Assembly (NCBI RefSeq): GCF_030034735.1
Contig: NZ_CP125370.1
Coordinates: forward strand, 2,294,001 to 2,358,000
Direction: 5' to 3'
Length of the DNA stretch: 64,000 bases
Origin: Paenibacillus sp. RC334
GTDB taxonomy: Bacteria > Bacillota > Bacilli > Paenibacillales > Paenibacillaceae
Below, one piece after another: positions 34,698-43,403 of the stretch; within the stretch, counting starts at the first letter, position 1; each line of letters starts with the position of its first letter. The translations under genes were made by a program, and so were the position numbers. Below the pieces are notes generated by a model. That model worked only from the letters and a program-made list of their open reading frames with translations. It had not been told where the DNA came from and did not search any database.

Positions 34698-34830
34698 CCA
34701 TATGTATGCTCGTTGATAAACCGGAGATAAGTGAAGCTTGCTTGCATTGGCACGTTTATCCTTCTATGTATTTTTACAGAATTGTCGTTATAATAGACTT
34801 ATATATTGCTAGATGTAACAGGAGAGTGAC

Positions 34831-36003
34831 ATGAGTCAAAAAGAGAGAATTTCCGAAGTCGCTTTGCTAAGAGGGCTGGCCTTTGCCGCCGTTGTTCTTC
34901 AGCATTCTGTCGCACATTATGCGGTTGCACAGGGGGCGCGCATCCAGGACGGAGTTTTGATGACACTTTTACTGCTGTGTTCCAAATTTGCGGTTCCCGT
35001 GTTTGTGTTTATCACCGGGATGGTGCTATTTTACAATTATGATGGAGCTTTAAAGTACGGAACGTTTTTACGTAAAAGGTTCATGGACATCATCGTGCCT
35101 TATATCATATGGTCTCTTTTATACGAATTGGGAAATCAGCTTGTCCAAAGTGGAGGGCAGCTTCACCCGCTAGATTTTTTCCAGAAGCTTTTGAATGGGA
35201 AAAGCAGCTATCATCTGTGGTATATCGTGATGATTATCCAGTGTTATGTGCTATTTCCAGTGTTTCGTTATGCCGTCCGCCGTTTGTCAGCGGTATTGCC
35301 GTCAACATGGCGACCCGCTGCATTGGCTGGAGTCGGCGTGCTGTACATCATGCTCATGTTTGCGGTGGGTCCGATGTACCGGTTGATGGATGGGCTCCAG
35401 CTTCCGGTGGTTACTTCCTGGTTCACCATCTATGCTGACCGTAATGTGATTTACTTTTTCTTTTATTTTGTGCTAGGCGCGGCAGCCGGGATGAATGTCC
35501 GGCGCTGGAATGCTTGGGTAACCAAGGCTCAAATCATATACTGGCCGTTGTTTATTGTAATTACAGGCTACTTGCTGTATGAGATGATCGGTCTGTTTCA
35601 GACGCCGAGAGGCACGGTTCTTTCCTTTAACTACTTGTCTCTGCTGCGTCCGGTCATGGCTGTATATTGTGTCACGTCTATTTTTGTTGCTTACCGTGTG
35701 GCGACGTGGATCGCTCATAAGGGCGGGCGTGTGGCGGGGTTGCTGACTGCCATCGGGAAGTTGTCCTATGGAGCGTATCTGATGCACGCCTTTATGCTGC
35801 GTGTCACGTACTCTTTTGACGAGGCGTTGTTTGCAGACTGGAGCCTGATTCTTCGCACGCTGGCTTCGTTCGTCCTTTGTATGGTCTTTTCCGTTGCAGG
35901 CACGTGGCTGTTGGCACGTCTGCCTCTGGGAAAATGGATTGTGGGGCTTCGGATTCGTCCACGCCCGGCTGGAGGTCCGTCAGCCTTGCATAAGCAAGCC
36001 TGA
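34831..36003 (+). CDS. Membrane acyltransferase, family 3
   Basis: The 390-residue integral membrane protein has about ten hydrophobic segments. The N-terminal EVALLRGLAFAAVVLQHSVAHY contains the family's conserved histidine in TM1, and FLRKRFMDIIVPYIIWSLLY is the typical second block. SYHLWYIVMIIQCYVLFP follows. These are hallmarks of acyltransferase-3 (OafA/YrhL/WecH-type) proteins, which acylate exported sugars or cell-wall polymers. The substrate cannot be named. It has its own terminator and no operon partners. Confidence 0.82.
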   Translation: MSQKERISEVALLRGLAFAAVVLQHSVAHYAVAQGARIQDGVLMTLLLLCSKFAVPVFVFITGMVLFYNYDGALKYGTFLRKRFMDIIVPYIIWSLLYELGNQLVQSGGQLHPLDFFQKLLNGKSSYHLWYIVMIIQCYVLFPVFRYAVRRLSAVLPSTWRPAALAGVGVLYIMLMFAVGPMYRLMDGLQLPVVTSWFTIYADRNVIYFFFYFVLGAAAGMNVRRWNAWVTKAQIIYWPLFIVITGYLLYEMIGLFQTPRGTVLSFNYLSLLRPVMAVYCVTSIFVAYRVATWIAHKGGRVAGLLTAIGKLSYGAYLMHAFMLRVTYSFDEALFADWSLILRTLASFVLCMVFSVAGTWLLARLPLGKWIVGLRIRPRPAGGPSALHKQA

Positions 36004-36031
36004 TTTGGTAAACCCAATCACATATTTTCAC

Positions 36032-36084
36032 AAAAGGTATCCCGAAGCCCATGTAACAAGGCCGAGGGATATCTTTTATTTTCT
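36032..36084 (+). terminator. Terminator after the acyltransferase gene
   Basis: AAAAGGTATCCC (36032-36043) pairs with GGGATATCTTTT (36066-36077), followed by ATTTTC. Confidence 0.7.
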
Positions 36085-36171
36085 CCATTTGTTTAATGGT
36101 ATGCATACTGTTAGACTTGGACATGCCTTTTCATTTAAGGTGAATCTATAACATTATAGGGGTGTTGCTAC

Positions 36172-36810
36172 ATGAGTGGTCCAGATCCAGGAAGCGTTTT
36201 CCCGATGAAAAATATTAGAAGTCTGTGTTTTTTGAAAAATGTAGTGGTTAATCCACATATCGAAATCGGGGATTATACCTATTATGACGACCAACATAAT
36301 CCTCTGGATTTTGAAAAAAACGTCCTTTACCATTTTGATTTTATAGGGGATAAATTAAAAATCGGTAAGTTTTGCGCAATTGCAACCCGGGCCAAATTTA
36401 TTATGAATGGTGCAAATCACAATACAAATGCATTTACCACTTTTCCTTTTGGAGCGTTTGGTGGAGAGTGGGCAGTTGGTTTACCCAATTTAAGTGGAGG
36501 TTTCAAAGGGGATACCGTGGTTGGGAACGATGTTTGGATAGGCTACAATGCTACCATTATGCCTGGAGTCCATATAGGAAATGGAGCGATCATCGCATCC
36601 AATGCCGTGGTGACTAAAGATGTCTTGCCTTATTCTATTGTAGGTGGAAATCCGGCAAAATTAATTCGTTATCGGTTTGACGAGGAAACGATTGAACTAC
36701 TCAATACACTAGAATGGTGGAACTGGGATATCCAAAAAATAACAGAATGTATTCCTGTTTTGACAAGTAACGATACGGATGCCTTAAAGAAATTAAGTAA
36801 GTCTTCATAA
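36172..36810 (+). CDS. Vat/CatB-type xenobiotic O-acetyltransferase
   Basis: The 212-residue protein is a left-handed beta-helix acetyltransferase. It resembles streptogramin A acetyltransferases (Vat) over its length: GPDPGSVFPM at the start, YTYYDD, VLYHFDFIGDKLKIGKFC, FIMNGANHNT with the probable catalytic His, GNDVWIGYNATIMPGV, YSIVGGNPAKLIRYRF and EWWNWD. Enzymes of this group transfer acetyl from acetyl-CoA to streptogramin A or chloramphenicol. Actual resistance is not shown, because chromosomal homologues may have other substrates. It stands alone, with no transposon nearby. Confidence 0.75.
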   Translation: MSGPDPGSVFPMKNIRSLCFLKNVVVNPHIEIGDYTYYDDQHNPLDFEKNVLYHFDFIGDKLKIGKFCAIATRAKFIMNGANHNTNAFTTFPFGAFGGEWAVGLPNLSGGFKGDTVVGNDVWIGYNATIMPGVHIGNGAIIASNAVVTKDVLPYSIVGGNPAKLIRYRFDEETIELLNTLEWWNWDIQKITECIPVLTSNDTDALKKLSKSS

Positions 36811-37059
36811 TCTGTAACTCTATTTTTTTAGTCTTTATTATATTATTTCAATATATGAAAAATTCATAATAGAAAAAGACAGAATCACAGACCGCCACTT
36901 CGCCGACTATCTCACAACGCTTCATTTTATATCTCCCGCCAACTTCAAACAGGTCACAAGGAAGAGCTTGAAAATCCCCCTATCATTAGTGTATAGGCGC
37001 TGAGTGGTTTATAATGGAAGGTAAGATATAAGAGAATGGTGTGAAGAGGAGGCCGTGAA

Positions 37060-37422
37060 ATGGCGTTTATGATATCCCAGCGGGCTTTTATCAAAATTTA
37101 TCTGATCACAATGGTGGAGAAGCATCGCGGTTATGGATATCAGATGCTCGAATCGATGAAGGATGAGTTTAGTGGCTTTGGATATGTTCCGCCTCAGAGT
37201 GAGGTCTATCGGGCGCTGCACGAGCTGGTGCAGGAGGGCGTTTTTTACCGTACCAAACGGTTAAAAGGAACAGATCCCCGCGTAGATTTTCAGGAAATTG
37301 TACTTTATCATTTTACAGATGATGGGGAGGAGAAAGCGCGACTGTACAAGAAGCAGGTCAAAACCGATTTGGACCGTTGCTTAGGTATGCTGCACAAAGC
37401 GGAACAAGACAACTATTCCTGA
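37060..37422 (+). CDS. rtp: Replication terminator protein RTP homologue
   Basis: The 120-residue winged-helix protein follows B. subtilis RTP along its length: SQRAFIKIYLITMVEKHRGYG, FGYVPPQSEVYRALHELVQEG, EIVLYHFTDDGEE and ARLYKKQVKTDLDRC. The long C-terminal dimerisation helix is preserved. RTP dimers bind Ter sites and stop replication forks coming from one side. AGGAGG precedes the ATG. The gene has no operon partner other than the oxidoreductase 16 bases downstream. I looked for a Ter-like site in the 250 bases upstream and saw no convincing one. A PadR-type regulator is the main alternative, but the match to RTP is closer. Confidence 0.8.
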   Translation: MAFMISQRAFIKIYLITMVEKHRGYGYQMLESMKDEFSGFGYVPPQSEVYRALHELVQEGVFYRTKRLKGTDPRVDFQEIVLYHFTDDGEEKARLYKKQVKTDLDRCLGMLHKAEQDNYS

Positions 37423-37438
37423 CCACGAAAGGATGAGA

Positions 37439-38455
37439 ATGATGGGTAGAAAGCTGAAATGGGGAATTTTAGGCACTGCGGAGATTGCCAAAATTGCTGT
37501 AATTCCGGCAATTCAGCAATCCGAACGCGGAGAAGTACTTGGGATTGCTAGTCGCAATGCGGATAAAGCCGCTGAGGCCGCCCAGGAGTTCGATATTCCG
37601 AAAAGCTATGGAAGCTACGAGGAATTGTTGGTTGATCCTGAAATCGGGGCGGTGTACATCCCGTTGCCGAACCATCTGCATGAAGAGTGGACGATCCGGG
37701 CCGCGGAAGCGGGGAAGCACGTTTTGTGCGAAAAACCATCCTCTCTTAGCTCAGCCGGGACAAGCCGCATGATTGAAGCCTGTAAAAGTGCAGGAGTCAT
37801 TTTTGCAGAAGCTTTTATGTATCGCTATCATCCGAAGCATCGAAGAATTAAGGAAATTATCAATAGCGGGGAAATTGGCGACATTCGCGGCATGCATTGC
37901 ACATTTACGTTTAACAATGCCGATCAGGCAGATAATGTACGCTTCAATAAAAGCATGGGCGGTGGATCGTTGTACGATGCAGGCGTATATCCGATTTCGG
38001 CGGCCCGTATGTATTTGGATCGGGAGCCGGAGGCGGTGACAGTACATGCTTTATTTTCACCAGAGCATGACAATGTGGATATGATGGCATCCGGCCTGCT
38101 GGAATTTCCGGGCGGGGTGAACCTTACCTTCGATTGTGGCATGTGGGCAGCAAACCGTTCCAATATGGAGGTTCTGGGTAGCAAAGGGACGATTGCGATG
38201 CCTAAAATGTTCGGCTGGGAAAGATCATCTGTCGTCCCGCAAATTTTCGTCCATGTCGGTTCGGTTACACGCGAGGAAAGACTTAAAGGTTACAATTCCT
38301 TTGAGCTACAAGCGGATGCTTTTGCCAAAGCGGTGCTTGACGGTGTTCCGTTGCCGTATGAACCCGAAGACGCGGTAAGCAATATGAAGGTGATCGACGC
38401 TTGTATCGAGTCGTCCCGCAGCCGGAAACGGGTAGAGATCGGATATACCGGATAA
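37439..38455 (+). CDS. Gfo/Idh/MocA family oxidoreductase
   Basis: The protein of about 338 residues has an N-terminal Rossmann fold (WGILGTAEIAKIAVIPAI) and the family motif HVLCEKPSS with the catalytic-type Lys. The C-terminal domain includes GGGSLYDAGVYPISAARM. Members oxidise or reduce sugars and inositols with NAD(P), and the substrate is not predictable here. ATG 37439 has AAAGGA upstream and is preferred to 37433. It lies just after rtp and before a terminator, so the two genes may share a transcript. Confidence 0.85.
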   Translation: MMGRKLKWGILGTAEIAKIAVIPAIQQSERGEVLGIASRNADKAAEAAQEFDIPKSYGSYEELLVDPEIGAVYIPLPNHLHEEWTIRAAEAGKHVLCEKPSSLSSAGTSRMIEACKSAGVIFAEAFMYRYHPKHRRIKEIINSGEIGDIRGMHCTFTFNNADQADNVRFNKSMGGGSLYDAGVYPISAARMYLDREPEAVTVHALFSPEHDNVDMMASGLLEFPGGVNLTFDCGMWAANRSNMEVLGSKGTIAMPKMFGWERSSVVPQIFVHVGSVTREERLKGYNSFELQADAFAKAVLDGVPLPYEPEDAVSNMKVIDACIESSRSRKRVEIGYTG

Positions 38456-38473
38456 ACAGTCCTCAGAAAGCGT

Positions 38474-38510
38474 AAAAAAGCAGCCTGTCACAGGGACAAG
38501 CTGCTTTTTT
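38474..38510 (+). terminator. Terminator after the oxidoreductase gene
   Basis: AAAAAAGCAGC and GCTGCTTTTTT pair with a short structured loop. It may work in both directions. Confidence 0.85.
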
Positions 38511-38689
38511 AGATGAACGAATACATACGCTACAGGTAAGTGTAAATTATTAAACAAATTACATATGTTAAACGTAATCTTTGACATAACATTTGGCGGC
38601 TGTGGCAGGCTAATTGGACGTACTGTATTCTAGGACCGCCGTCGCGACTCGATCAGTATGAGAGACAAGAAGAGAAGGAAGGAAAGGTC

Positions 38690-39897
38690 ATGGAGGAGAT
38701 TCAAGTATCCCAGGAAGAGATGCGAGCGTATCTGCTCGCCTATCAAGGATTGACGTCACTGAAGCCCCTGGCGGACGAAGTGGTTATTGTCGATTTTATC
38801 AAAAAAGTAGGGTGTATCCAATATGATCCTCTTAACATGGTCGGCCGTAATCCGGATCTTATGCTGCAATCCCGATTTAGCAATTACGATCCTGTGATAC
38901 TGGAACATCTGTTGTACGGCAAACAAAAATTGATTGATGGCTGGGATAAAATGATGTCGATCTATTCGGTAGAAGACTGGCCATTTTTCCAAAGACTCAG
39001 GGCTAGTAAGGTGAGAGAGATGGAAGGAATATTGGCATATCGACAGTCGCTGGAAGCTATTCAATATGTGGACGAGGTCAAAATGTTTATAGAGAGTCAC
39101 GGTCCCGCCTCACCTCTGAAGTTGGATTTAGGAAATGCGAAGAATGGACGATGGGGGCATGGCAAACTGTCCAGCGCAGCGATGGATTACATGTGGAACG
39201 CAGGAACTTTATCGGTTAAAGAGAAAAAAACACCCAGAAAATATACGATTTAACCGAGAAGCTTTTGCCCAAAGAAATTCTGGACCAAATAGATCCGTTC
39301 GAGAATGATCATGATTTTTATAAATGGTATTTCAAGAGAAGGATTGGAGGTATTGGAGCCTATTGGGATCGGAACGGAGGAGGCTGGCTGGGCCATTTCG
39401 TCTCGGATAAGCCTTTGAGAACTAAAATTTTACACGAATTGTTTGAAGAGGGTGAACTGAGCAAGGTCAAGGTGGCAGGTATAAAGGAAACTTTTTATAT
39501 GAAAACTGAGGATGTTACATTTTACAACCATATGAAATCGGATTTTAACAAGACGGTCCATTTCCTTGCTCCGCTCGACAATCTGTTATGGGATCGGAAA
39601 TTAATCAAAGATCTCTTTCATTTCGAATATAGCTGGGAAGTATACAGGCCAGTCTCCATGCGAAAATACGGGTACTATGTTCTTCCTGTTCTTTATGGAA
39701 ATCAACTTGTCGCCCGATTTGAACCGGATATGCATCGGGGGACCGAGCCATTGCGGATCAAGAATTGGTGGTGGGAGGAAGGGTATGAGGTAACGGACGC
39801 GGTGGTAGAATCGGTAAGAGAAGCCTTGCAGGCGTTCTGTTCTTATTTAAAGGCGGACGGGTTATCCCAGGATTCCAGCCTCAAGATTATCCAATAA
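38690..39897 (+). pseudogene. YcaQ-like winged-helix DNA-binding protein, frameshifted
   Basis: Two frames together give one protein of the winged-helix family that includes the DNA crosslink glycosylase YcaQ. Frame one (38690-39253) has VGCIQYDPLNMVGRNPDLML, GWDKMMSIYSVEDWPFF and ends in KKTPRKYTI. Frame two continues as DLTEKLLPKEILDQI and includes FLAPLDNLLWDR and NWWWEEGYEV to 39897. Adding one A to the AAAA run near 39240 would join them as PRKIYDLTEK. So this is either a recent inactivation or a sequence error. AAGGAAGGAAAGG precedes the ATG. Confidence 0.75.
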
Positions 39898-40364
39898 CTG
39901 GGTTATATGCCCTACCAGTTCTTCCGTACAGAAAGCAATGTCTTGAAGCTCTCTTTGGTGCAGGACTAGAGACACGTTGGAGTAATGTTAAGAAAATCTT
40001 ATCATTGCCGTACCCTCTGAGCGGGTGCGGGCGTTTCTGTTGGGCGACATTATTCGAGGAAATGCTTGAAAGGGAGTGCTCTATAGTTGATTCCACCTTC
40101 TATCGAGTACTCTGCATCGCTCATGTTTTGGTCTAGGGACTTTGTAAAAACTAGATAATGACACAGTGAATTGAGAATGGAAAAATAATATCAAATTCAC
40201 TTGAGGTGTTCTAAGTATAGGCTGAAGGTTGGATTTAGTGGCGCATTAATCGCTTCTTTATACTTTTCTATACCCGCTCACAGGACTGGGCAATCAGCAG
40301 AGACTTTTATTCCCAGCCTAGAATGTGATATAAAAAGAATAGTGTGTTAAGGAGGGAATAACCG
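39898..40364. other. Intergenic stretch without a recognisable gene
   Basis: No convincing frame, RNA gene or repeat is visible. Short open frames on both strands lack ribosome sites. The end contains the GGAGGG ribosome site of the DivIVA-domain gene. Confidence 0.4.
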
Positions 40365-40742
40365 ATGGATGAACATATGAAGCGTCGTCTGGAAAAGCAA
40401 AAGCAGTTGTTTAAGCAACTGGGGATTCAGCTGGACGCGCTCTCCATTCATGAAAAACAGTTTAAAAATAAAATGCGTGGCTATGATCCTGATGAGGTGG
40501 ACGCCTTTCTGGATGAAGTGATAAAGGATTATGAACGCTTCTATGCGAACATAGCCGATCTGATGGACAAGTGGCAGGAGCAGCAGGCAACCATACGTGA
40601 TTTGAAAAACGCACCCAAGCCTGCCGCCGATTATAACGCACTTGACCGACGCCAACTGGAGGACATCGTTAAGCAACTGGAGTATAGCGTCCGCCAGCTA
40701 AAGGTGCGAGTACGCCCTGAAAATGACTATTTTCCGGAGTAA
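40365..40742 (+). CDS. DivIVA-domain protein, GpsB-like
   Basis: The 125-residue protein contains the DivIVA N-terminal lipid-binding motif as HEKQFKNKMRGYDPDEVDAF (residues ~29-48), followed by a coiled coil (VIKDYERFYANIADLMDKWQEQQ). This fits GpsB and related division proteins that link cell-wall synthesis and septum or pole. The extra ~25 residues before the motif and the sequence of the C-terminal end differ from B. subtilis GpsB, so the exact orthology is uncertain. GGAGGG lies before ATG 40365. Confidence 0.75.
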   Translation: MDEHMKRRLEKQKQLFKQLGIQLDALSIHEKQFKNKMRGYDPDEVDAFLDEVIKDYERFYANIADLMDKWQEQQATIRDLKNAPKPAADYNALDRRQLEDIVKQLEYSVRQLKVRVRPENDYFPE

Positions 40743-40842
40743 GGCGCAGTAAGCGCTGTGTCGGTGCCTCTCATTGTGGTATGATGGGACTATGCATGTG
40801 TACACAAACATTTAATGAGGCACACATATAAAGGTGGTTAAC

Positions 40843-41277
40843 ATGAGTACCCATTTTTCCGTTAGTATCCATTGTCTGCTTCTTCTGGCTGAAGGAGCGC
40901 CGGAGCGGATGACTTCGACACTTGTCGCTTCCAGTATCAATACGAATCCGGTGGTTGTGAGAAGAATCATGAGCCGACTCAAGCAAGCCGGTCTGGTTGA
41001 TTCCTCACCAGGAGCACGCGGCTTTCGTCTGAGCATGTCCAGTTCCAATATTAATCTTAAAATGATATATGAAGCGACCAAAGACGACGGCCCGCTGTTC
41101 GCTATCCATGGTGACAGCAATCATAATTGCGAGGTAGGCAAGAACATCGACGCTTTGCTGGACGGATTATATACCTTGGCAGAGCAGAAAATACAAGCGT
41201 TTTTCGAGACAGTAACGCTGCGGGATCTGGAGCAGGCGCTTCAGCAGCGGGTTGGGCAGCAGAGTTCATCCGTGTAA
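40843..41277 (+). CDS. Rrf2 family transcriptional regulator
   Basis: The 144-residue protein starts at ATG 40843 with AAGGTGG upstream. It has the Rrf2 winged helix (HCLLLLAEGAPERMTSTLVA, NTNPVVVRRIMSRLKQAGLV, SSPGARGF). The single Cys in the NHNCEVGKN segment is not the three-cysteine iron-sulphur type of IscR or NsrR. It looks like the YwnA-type members that lack a cluster. It is followed 23 bases later by a phosphodiesterase gene. Its target is unknown. Confidence 0.82.
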   Translation: MSTHFSVSIHCLLLLAEGAPERMTSTLVASSINTNPVVVRRIMSRLKQAGLVDSSPGARGFRLSMSSSNINLKMIYEATKDDGPLFAIHGDSNHNCEVGKNIDALLDGLYTLAEQKIQAFFETVTLRDLEQALQQRVGQQSSSV

Positions 41278-41300
41278 AGACGCCGGTAAGGAGAATTGCA

Positions 41301-41804
41301 ATGAAAATCATCGTACTTTCAGATACTCATATGCCGCACCGAGGCAAAGCGCTTCCTGGTCGGCTTGTACAGGAGCTCAAAGGCAGCGACCTCATTCTCC
41401 ATGCCGGAGACTGGACGGACTGGTTCGTATTTGAAAGGCTGTCCGAATTTGCACCTGTGCAAGGGATTGCCGGAAACAATGATGGAGTAGACATCGTAGA
41501 GCGTCTGGGCTATCAAAGAATCGTTGAAGTCGAGGGTAAACGGATCGGTATGGTTCACGGTCACGGCTGGCGCGGCTCGACAGAGAATATCGCGTTGAAT
41601 ACGTTTAAGGGAGAAACACTGGATTGCCTGATTTACGGACATTCGCATATTCCGGTTGTCAAAAAGTTGGACGGCCTGCTTGTCCTCAATCCCGGATCTC
41701 CGACAGACAAGCGCGGCGAGGACGAATATTCATTTATCGTGCTGACGATTGAAGCCGGGCAGATGGAAGCACAGCTTGTACTTTATCCAGATAAGCATGA
41801 ATAA
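41301..41804 (+). CDS. YfcE/MJ0936-type metallophosphoesterase
   Basis: The 167-residue protein starts at ATG 41301 after AAGGAG. The calcineurin-like motifs are in order: LSDTHMP, LHAGDW, GNND, MVHGHGW, YGHSHIP. These bind two metals in small phosphodiesterases of the YfcE type. The natural substrate is not known. The longer frame that starts at 41127 overlaps the Rrf2 gene and is not credible. Confidence 0.87.
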   Translation: MKIIVLSDTHMPHRGKALPGRLVQELKGSDLILHAGDWTDWFVFERLSEFAPVQGIAGNNDGVDIVERLGYQRIVEVEGKRIGMVHGHGWRGSTENIALNTFKGETLDCLIYGHSHIPVVKKLDGLLVLNPGSPTDKRGEDEYSFIVLTIEAGQMEAQLVLYPDKHE

Positions 41805-41833
41805 ACCAACAACCGTTGATTAAAGGGGAAGCT

Positions 41834-42160
41834 ATGGCTATTTTTGAATTGGAACCGATGAAGCATCATGTGTTGATCTGTAATGGAGGCACGTGTATGC
41901 GGCATGAAGGTGAAGAAGTTACACAAGCAATTCGGGATGAAATCCGTGAACAAAACGCAGAAGCTTATATTCATACGACCAGAACTCGTTGTAATGGCCG
42001 TTGTCACGATGCTGCGGTTGTTATCGTATACCCTCAAGGGGACTGGTATGGTCAGATGACGCCTGCTGCGGGCACAGAACTGGTGCAGAAGCTTGTTGCA
42101 GGAGAGAAGCTGAAACCACATCTTTTTCATGAGTGTACAGGGGAATCCAGTTCACAATAA
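41834..42160 (+). CDS. Thioredoxin-like [2Fe-2S] ferredoxin
   Basis: The 108-residue protein has the thioredoxin-like ferredoxin pattern: HHVLICNGGTCMRHEG (Cys17, Cys22) and TRTRCNGRCHDAAVVIVYPQGDWYG (Cys54, Cys58). Four cysteines can bind a 2Fe-2S cluster. Standalone forms are thought to be electron carriers. It starts at ATG 41834 after AAAGGGGAAG, 29 bases after the phosphoesterase gene, and ends before a terminator. Confidence 0.8.
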   Translation: MAIFELEPMKHHVLICNGGTCMRHEGEEVTQAIRDEIREQNAEAYIHTTRTRCNGRCHDAAVVIVYPQGDWYGQMTPAAGTELVQKLVAGEKLKPHLFHECTGESSSQ

Positions 42161-42193
42161 TTCAACAATAAACTATAAACAAGAACGTGAGTA

Positions 42194-42224
42194 GAGAAAA
42201 TCTTTGCGGAGATTTTCTTTTTTT
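42194..42224 (+). terminator. Rho-independent terminator
   Basis: GAGAAAATCT and AGATTTTCTTTTTTT pair around GCGG. It closes the Rrf2-phosphoesterase-ferredoxin group. Confidence 0.82.
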
Positions 42225-42260
42225 GCGTTTAATCCCTGACCTGAAAGGTAAAAGTATACT

Positions 42261-42477
42261 GTGGACACCAATCCGATAGGGAGGGAAGCGAAAATCGGGA
42301 TCACCCTGAGCAGTATCCGAAGGAGCAGGAGAGCTTGTTCGACCGATTTGAAAGTGAACAGACGGTAGAGGCCATTCCCGTAGAGGATTTAAGATGGAAC
42401 GTCAGGAGGAAAAAGATAAGGATGTCACCAAGCATACCTCTTCCAGTGAGAAAAAATACAATGCTGGCCCATCATGA
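42261..42477 (+). pseudogene. Possible broken small gene
   Basis: No intact frame exists, but three stretches in different frames read like one hydrophilic protein of about 70 residues: DTNPIGREA, then DHPEQYPKEQESLFDRFESE and VEAIPVED, then MERQEEKDKDVTKHTSS and KKYNAGPS. One extra A near 42294 and one near 42392 would join them. I do not recognise the family. The rest of the gap between 42160 and 42583 contains only the terminator before it and the nitroreductase promoter. Confidence 0.35.
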
Positions 42478-42511
42478 ATCAAGGAACTGGTAATATTTAA
42501 AAAGAAATCTC

Positions 42512-42560
42512 TTGACTTTAAGACAAATACAATATATATTTAGTTACGAAAAGTAATTAA
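42512..42560 (+). promoter_or_regulatory. Promoter and candidate HxlR-type operator before the nitroreductase gene
   Basis: TTGACT (42512-42517) and TATATT (42535-42540) are 17 bases apart. TTACGAAAAGTAA at 42544-42556, an inverted repeat TTAC-N5-GTAA, overlaps the expected transcription start. A similar TTAC-N5-GTAT arrangement is found before the HxlR-family gene at 45130. Confidence 0.5.
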
Positions 42561-42582
42561 TTTTTCTCAGGAGGTAACAAAA

Positions 42583-43185
42583 ATGGCTAAAGATTTCTTC
42601 GCAGCTCTGAAAGAAAGACGCTCCTATTACGGTATTAGCAAAGAACAAGTAATTTCCGACCAACGGATTCAAGAGATTGTAGAGGAAGCTGTTAAATATA
42701 CACCTACCTCTTTCAACTCCCAAACTTCACGTGCAGTTGTACTGCTCGGAGAGCATCACGACAAATTGTGGAATATTACAGAAAATATTTTGCGCGAAGT
42801 TGTAGGCAATGAAGAGCAATTTAAATCTACTGCTGAGAAAATGAACGGCTTCCGTAGCGGCTATGGCACTGTATTGTTCTTTGAAGACAACAATGTAGTG
42901 GCTGGTTTGCAACAACAATTTGAAGCTTATGCGGACAACTTCCCAATCTGGTCTAACCAATCCAGCGGTATGCTGCAATTGGTGGTATGGACAGCTCTGG
43001 AGCAAGAAGGACTGGGCGCATCCCTTCAGCATTACAATCCTTTGATCGACGAAAAAGTGAAAAATGAATGGAACATTCCTGAGCATTGGAAACTGATTGC
43101 TGAATTGCCATTCGGTAAACCGACATTCCAACCAGGTGAAAAAGAATTCCAACCTGTTGAAGAACGCGTAAAAACGTTTAAATAA
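42583..43185 (+). CDS. Nitroreductase family protein, Frm2/Hbn1 type
   Basis: The 200-residue flavoprotein has the Frm2-like start FFAALKERRSYYGISKE, the FMN-binding TPTSFNSQTSRAVVLLG, GTVLFFEDNNVVAGLQ and LGASLQHYNPLIDEKVK. Such enzymes reduce nitro compounds and quinones with NAD(P)H. CAGGAGGT precedes the ATG. The promoter has an operator of the kind expected for YodB-like regulators, and such a regulator is encoded 2.2 kb downstream, so it may belong to an electrophile-stress response. Confidence 0.87.
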   Translation: MAKDFFAALKERRSYYGISKEQVISDQRIQEIVEEAVKYTPTSFNSQTSRAVVLLGEHHDKLWNITENILREVVGNEEQFKSTAEKMNGFRSGYGTVLFFEDNNVVAGLQQQFEAYADNFPIWSNQSSGMLQLVVWTALEQEGLGASLQHYNPLIDEKVKNEWNIPEHWKLIAELPFGKPTFQPGEKEFQPVEERVKTFK

Positions 43186-43222
43186 GCCAGACAATGCAAC
43201 GACGATTCATGCTCGCCTGATC

Positions 43223-43252
43223 AAAGCACTGTGGATACCCACAGTGCTTTTT
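43223..43252 (+). terminator. Terminator after the nitroreductase gene
   Basis: AAAGCACTGTGG and CCCACAGTGCTTTTT form a near-perfect stem with a 3-base loop. Confidence 0.88.
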
Positions 43253-43403
43253 GACATTCCATTTTTAAGGAGTGAGCTTCTGGATATGTACTTTTTTGTG
43301 AACGGGATGATTCAGGGGTTAATTCAGGCGGAAGCGGGTGATGCTACGTTTAAATTTGTATGAGAGGGTTACATAGGTGTTATTGATGAGGGAGGAAAAA
43401 TAT

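Noticed and set aside
36811..37059. Search for a replication Ter site next to rtp
   Set aside because: I saw no sequence close to the B. subtilis Ter consensus; short ATGTAC matches elsewhere lie inside genes and are likely chance.
41127..41300. N-terminal extension of the phosphoesterase frame
   Set aside because: It overlaps the end of the Rrf2 gene in another frame; ATG 41301 has AAGGAG and begins the family homology.
43285..43362. 25-codon frame starting MYFFVNGMIQGLIQ before the thioredoxin-reductase-like gene
   Set aside because: The ribosome site is too far away and the peptide has no recognisable feature; support is too weak.
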